From: Muribaculaceae bacterium
GTDB lineage: Bacteria; Bacteroidota; Bacteroidia; Bacteroidales; Muribaculaceae
NCBI GenBank assembly: GCA_017619255.1
Contig: JAFZSS010000032.1
Coordinates: 1-9,061 of the forward strand
Reading direction: 5' to 3'
DNA length: 9,061 nucleotides
Shown here: one piece after another, positions 7,908 through 9,061 of the stretch
Layout of the letters: each line of letters opens with the position of its first letter
Numbering within the stretch: the first letter of the stretch is position 1
Notes under the pieces: generated by a model
What the model was told of the DNA's origin: nothing
Databases searched by the model: none
The model's input: the letters and a program-made list of their open reading frames with translations, nothing else
Position numbers and translations under genes: made by a program

Positions 7908-7952
7908 AAAAACAACGATGTAATTAATTGTAAACCAATTAATTACATCGTT
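7908..7952 (-). terminator. Rho-independent terminator of tRNA-Arg
   Basis: A 17-bp perfect stem, AACGATGTAATTAATTG (7914-7930) with its complement at 7936-7952, closes a 5-base loop. Read on the - strand, it starts 6 bases after the tRNA 3' end and is followed by GTTGTTTTTG, whose T5 run is the A5 at 7908-7912. It faces the PUL terminator about 100 bp away, so the two transcripts converge and stop before meeting. Confidence 0.87.
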
Positions 7953-7958
7953 TCCGCG

Positions 7959-8030
7959 TGAACCCGTGGGGAGTCGAACCCCAATCGAAGGAACCGGAAT
8001 CCTTTATTCTATCCATTGAACTACGGGTCC
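7959..8030 (-). tRNA. tRNA-Arg, anticodon CCG
   Basis: The - strand folds into a complete 72-base cloverleaf. The acceptor stem GGACCCG pairs with CGGGTTC (one G-U), the D arm is GTTC/GAAT around AATGGATA, and the anticodon stem AAGGA/TCCTT encloses the loop TTCCGGT. The variable loop has 4 bases, the T arm is TGGGG/CCCCA around TTCGACT, and the discriminator base is A. Anticodon CCG reads the arginine codon CGG. CCA is not encoded (the next bases are CGCG), so CCA would be added by tRNA nucleotidyltransferase. A matched promoter lies upstream and a terminator downstream, so it is a single-gene transcript. Confidence 0.95.
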
Positions 8031-8057
8031 AAGATGATGTTTTCACGGCATAGCGGG

Positions 8058-8089
8058 TGCAAAATTACGGCTTTTTTCGTAATTTTGCA
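8058..8089. promoter_or_regulatory. Inverted repeat with a TAATTTTG box on each strand; possible ung promoter
   Basis: TGCAAAATTACG (8058-8069) and CGTAATTTTGCA (8078-8089) are perfect 12-base inverted repeats around GCTTTTTT. Each arm contains TAATTTTG, one per strand. The - strand copy is the -7 box of the tRNA-Arg promoter. The + strand copy (8080-8087) could be the -7 box for ung, giving a leader of about 80 bases, but its expected -33 position holds only a poor match (GGTG). No better + strand promoter was seen between here and 8173. The arrangement may instead be an operator or simply reflect two back-to-back promoters. Confidence 0.5.
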
Positions 8090-8091
8090 AA
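8060..8091 (-). promoter_or_regulatory. Bacteroides-type promoter for tRNA-Arg
   Basis: On the - strand a TTTG box (8088-8091) is separated by exactly 20 bases from TAATTTTG (8060-8067), matching the Bacteroidetes primary sigma consensus TTTG-N19-21-TAnnTTTG. The -7 box lies about 30 bases upstream of the mature tRNA 5' end, leaving a short 5' leader for RNase P to remove. Confidence 0.8.
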
Positions 8092-8173
8092 ACAAGCAGG
8101 AATTTGAGCCGTTGCTGTTGTGCTTCCTGCGATGAAGATATATCACAATTATATAGCATAAAACTGAACTGAC

Positions 8174-8839
8174 ATGACAGTACGCATCGAGCCTTCATGG
8201 AACCGTGTTCTCGCCAGCGAGTGGGATGCGCCTTATTTCAAACAATTGACTGATTTTGTCCGACAGGAATATCAGTCTCGTCAAGTATTTCCACCTGGTC
8301 GTCAGATATTTGCGGCGTTTGATGCTGCTCCGTTTGATGCCGTCAAGGTAGTCATCCTTGGGCAGGATCCATATCATGGTGTCGGTCAGGCCAATGGTTT
8401 GTGTTTTAGCGTGAACGATGGGATTCCGTTCCCTCCATCACTGATGAACATTTTTAAGGAGGTACATGACGATGTGGGCGCTCCTATTCCCACGAGCGGA
8501 GACTTGTCACGATGGGCACGACAGGGCGTGCTGCTGTTGAATGCGACGCTGACGGTGCAGGCCCATCAGCCATTGTCACATCAAGGCAAGGGCTGGGAAG
8601 TTTTCACCGACCATGTCATCGCTCATTTAGCTCAGGAGCGTGAGCACTTGGTTTTCATGCTTTGGGGCTCGTATGCGAAACGCAAGGGCGAATTCATTGA
8701 CCGCTCACGCCATCTGGTGCTCACGGCTGCACATCCTTCTCCCCTATCGGCTAACCGTGGCGGCTTCTTCGGGATGCATCATTTCTCGCGCGCCAACGAC
8801 TACCTCGTTCAACACGGTATTTCGCCCGTACTGTGGTAA
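8174..8839 (+). CDS. ung: Uracil-DNA glycosylase (family 1, UNG)
   Basis: This enzyme removes uracil from DNA after cytosine deamination or dUTP misincorporation, the first step of base excision repair in the cytoplasm. At 221 residues it has the usual bacterial length and is complete. All family-1 motifs are present: the water-activating loop GQDPYHG with Asp65, the following QANGLCFSV, the uracil-recognising Asn123 in LLLNATLTV, and the DNA-intercalation loop HPSPLSA with catalytic His187. The start at 8174 leaves a typical N-terminus, and no ribosome binding site is visible, as is usual in this phylum. It is divergent from tRNA-Arg and is followed by rpsO, which has its own promoter. Identification is secure. 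Confidence 0.97.
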   Translation: MTVRIEPSWNRVLASEWDAPYFKQLTDFVRQEYQSRQVFPPGRQIFAAFDAAPFDAVKVVILGQDPYHGVGQANGLCFSVNDGIPFPPSLMNIFKEVHDDVGAPIPTSGDLSRWARQGVLLLNATLTVQAHQPLSHQGKGWEVFTDHVIAHLAQEREHLVFMLWGSYAKRKGEFIDRSRHLVLTAAHPSPLSANRGGFFGMHHFSRANDYLVQHGISPVLW

Positions 8840-8858
8840 AAAAAATAGCTGATTTCTA

Positions 8859-8888
8859 TTGCCATTTCAAAAAGTTGTAGTAACTTTG
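8859..8888 (+). promoter_or_regulatory. Bacteroides-type promoter for rpsO
   Basis: TTG (8859-8861), a 19-base spacer and TAACTTTG (8881-8888) match the Bacteroidetes consensus closely, and GCACC follows the -7 box. Transcription would start around 8895, giving an AT-rich leader of about 32 bases before the rpsO ATG. That leader shows no Shine-Dalgarno sequence and no sizeable hairpin. Confidence 0.82.
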
Positions 8889-8926
8889 CACCGCTTTTCG
8901 AAATAATTTTTTAAATATTTATTGTA

Positions 8927-9061
8927 ATGTACTTAGATTCAGAGAAAAAGAAAGAGATCTTTGGCACTTACGGCAAAAGCAATACTGACACTGGTTCTCC
9001 CGAGGCCCAGATAGCATTATTCTCATACCGTATTGCCCACTTGACCGAGCACTTGAAGGTC
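8927..9061 (+). CDS. rpsO: 30S ribosomal protein S15, 3'-truncated by the window end
   Basis: The first 45 codons of rpsO are present, starting [19 protein letters not shown]15 is a primary 16S rRNA-binding protein of the 30S platform; bacterial S15 is about 89 residues, so about half is here. Diagnostic residues include the N-terminal helix, then [18 protein letters not shown] and HLTEHLK, matching the DTGS-x-E-x-Q and I-x-x-L-x-x-H pattern that leads into the rRNA-binding region. The reading frame is open to the last base. The ATG at 8927 is chosen because it gives the normal S15 N-terminus and sits about 32 bases after the predicted transcription start. Confidence 0.95.
   Translation, partial: MYLDSEKKKEIFGTYGKSNTDTGSPEAQIALFSYRIAHLTEHLKV

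Noticed and set aside
7812..7958. A small gene or mobile-element remnant between the PUL and tRNA-Arg
   Set aside because: No convincing start-to-stop frame, no transposase-like sequence and no direct repeats; apart from the tRNA terminator it appears to be plain spacer.
1..9061. CRISPR array, toxin-antitoxin pair or phage-defence system
   Set aside because: No spaced repeats and no nuclease, antitoxin or other defence-like proteins occur in any convincing frame; all sizeable genes are accounted for by the PUL and housekeeping functions.

Overview
The window looks like part of a chromosome from a member of the Bacteroidales, most likely Prevotellaceae or a close relative. The signs are a SusD-family gene inside a polysaccharide utilisation locus (PUL), lipoproteins with acidic residues after the lipid-bearing cysteine, a BACON domain, start codons with no Shine-Dalgarno sequence and AT-rich leaders, and promoters of the Bacteroides type (TTG/TTTG, 19-20 bp, TAnnTTTG). 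Genus cannot be fixed from the sequence alone.

Bases 1 to about 7811 hold the downstream part of a PUL, all on the + strand with short gaps (34, 68 and 21 bp), so probably one operon. In order they are: the C-terminal two thirds of a SusD-like glycan-binding lipoprotein (its start, and presumably a SusC-like transporter, lie outside the window); a 647-residue multidomain surface glycan-binding lipoprotein ending in two related carbohydrate-binding modules; a BACON-GH16 endo-beta-glucanase lipoprotein with the beta-bulge EIDIME active site; and a 1136-residue fusion of a GH5 and a GH3 glycosidase with an ordinary signal peptide. A strong rho-independent terminator follows.

The set fits a beta-glucan pathway. 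The two binding lipoproteins hold the polymer at the surface, GH16 cuts it into oligosaccharides, the transporter imports them, and the periplasmic GH5-GH3 enzyme trims them to glucose. The beta-bulge GH16 favours beta-1,3-glucan (laminarin type) or mixed-linkage beta-glucan, but the exact substrate is inferred.

From 7812 to the end the window changes to housekeeping genes: a tRNA-Arg(CCG) on the - strand with its own terminator and promoter, then ung (uracil-DNA glycosylase) and the start of rpsO (ribosomal protein S15) on the + strand. The PUL terminator and the tRNA terminator face each other about 100 bp apart and mark a clear boundary between accessory and core DNA.

No wholly unknown system was found. 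The most interesting points are the GH5-GH3 fusion, a perfect 28-bp palindrome between the binding-protein gene and the GH16 gene (with a half-site copy inside the GH16 coding region), the duplicated binding module, and an inverted repeat between tRNA-Arg and ung that carries a TAATTTTG box on each strand.
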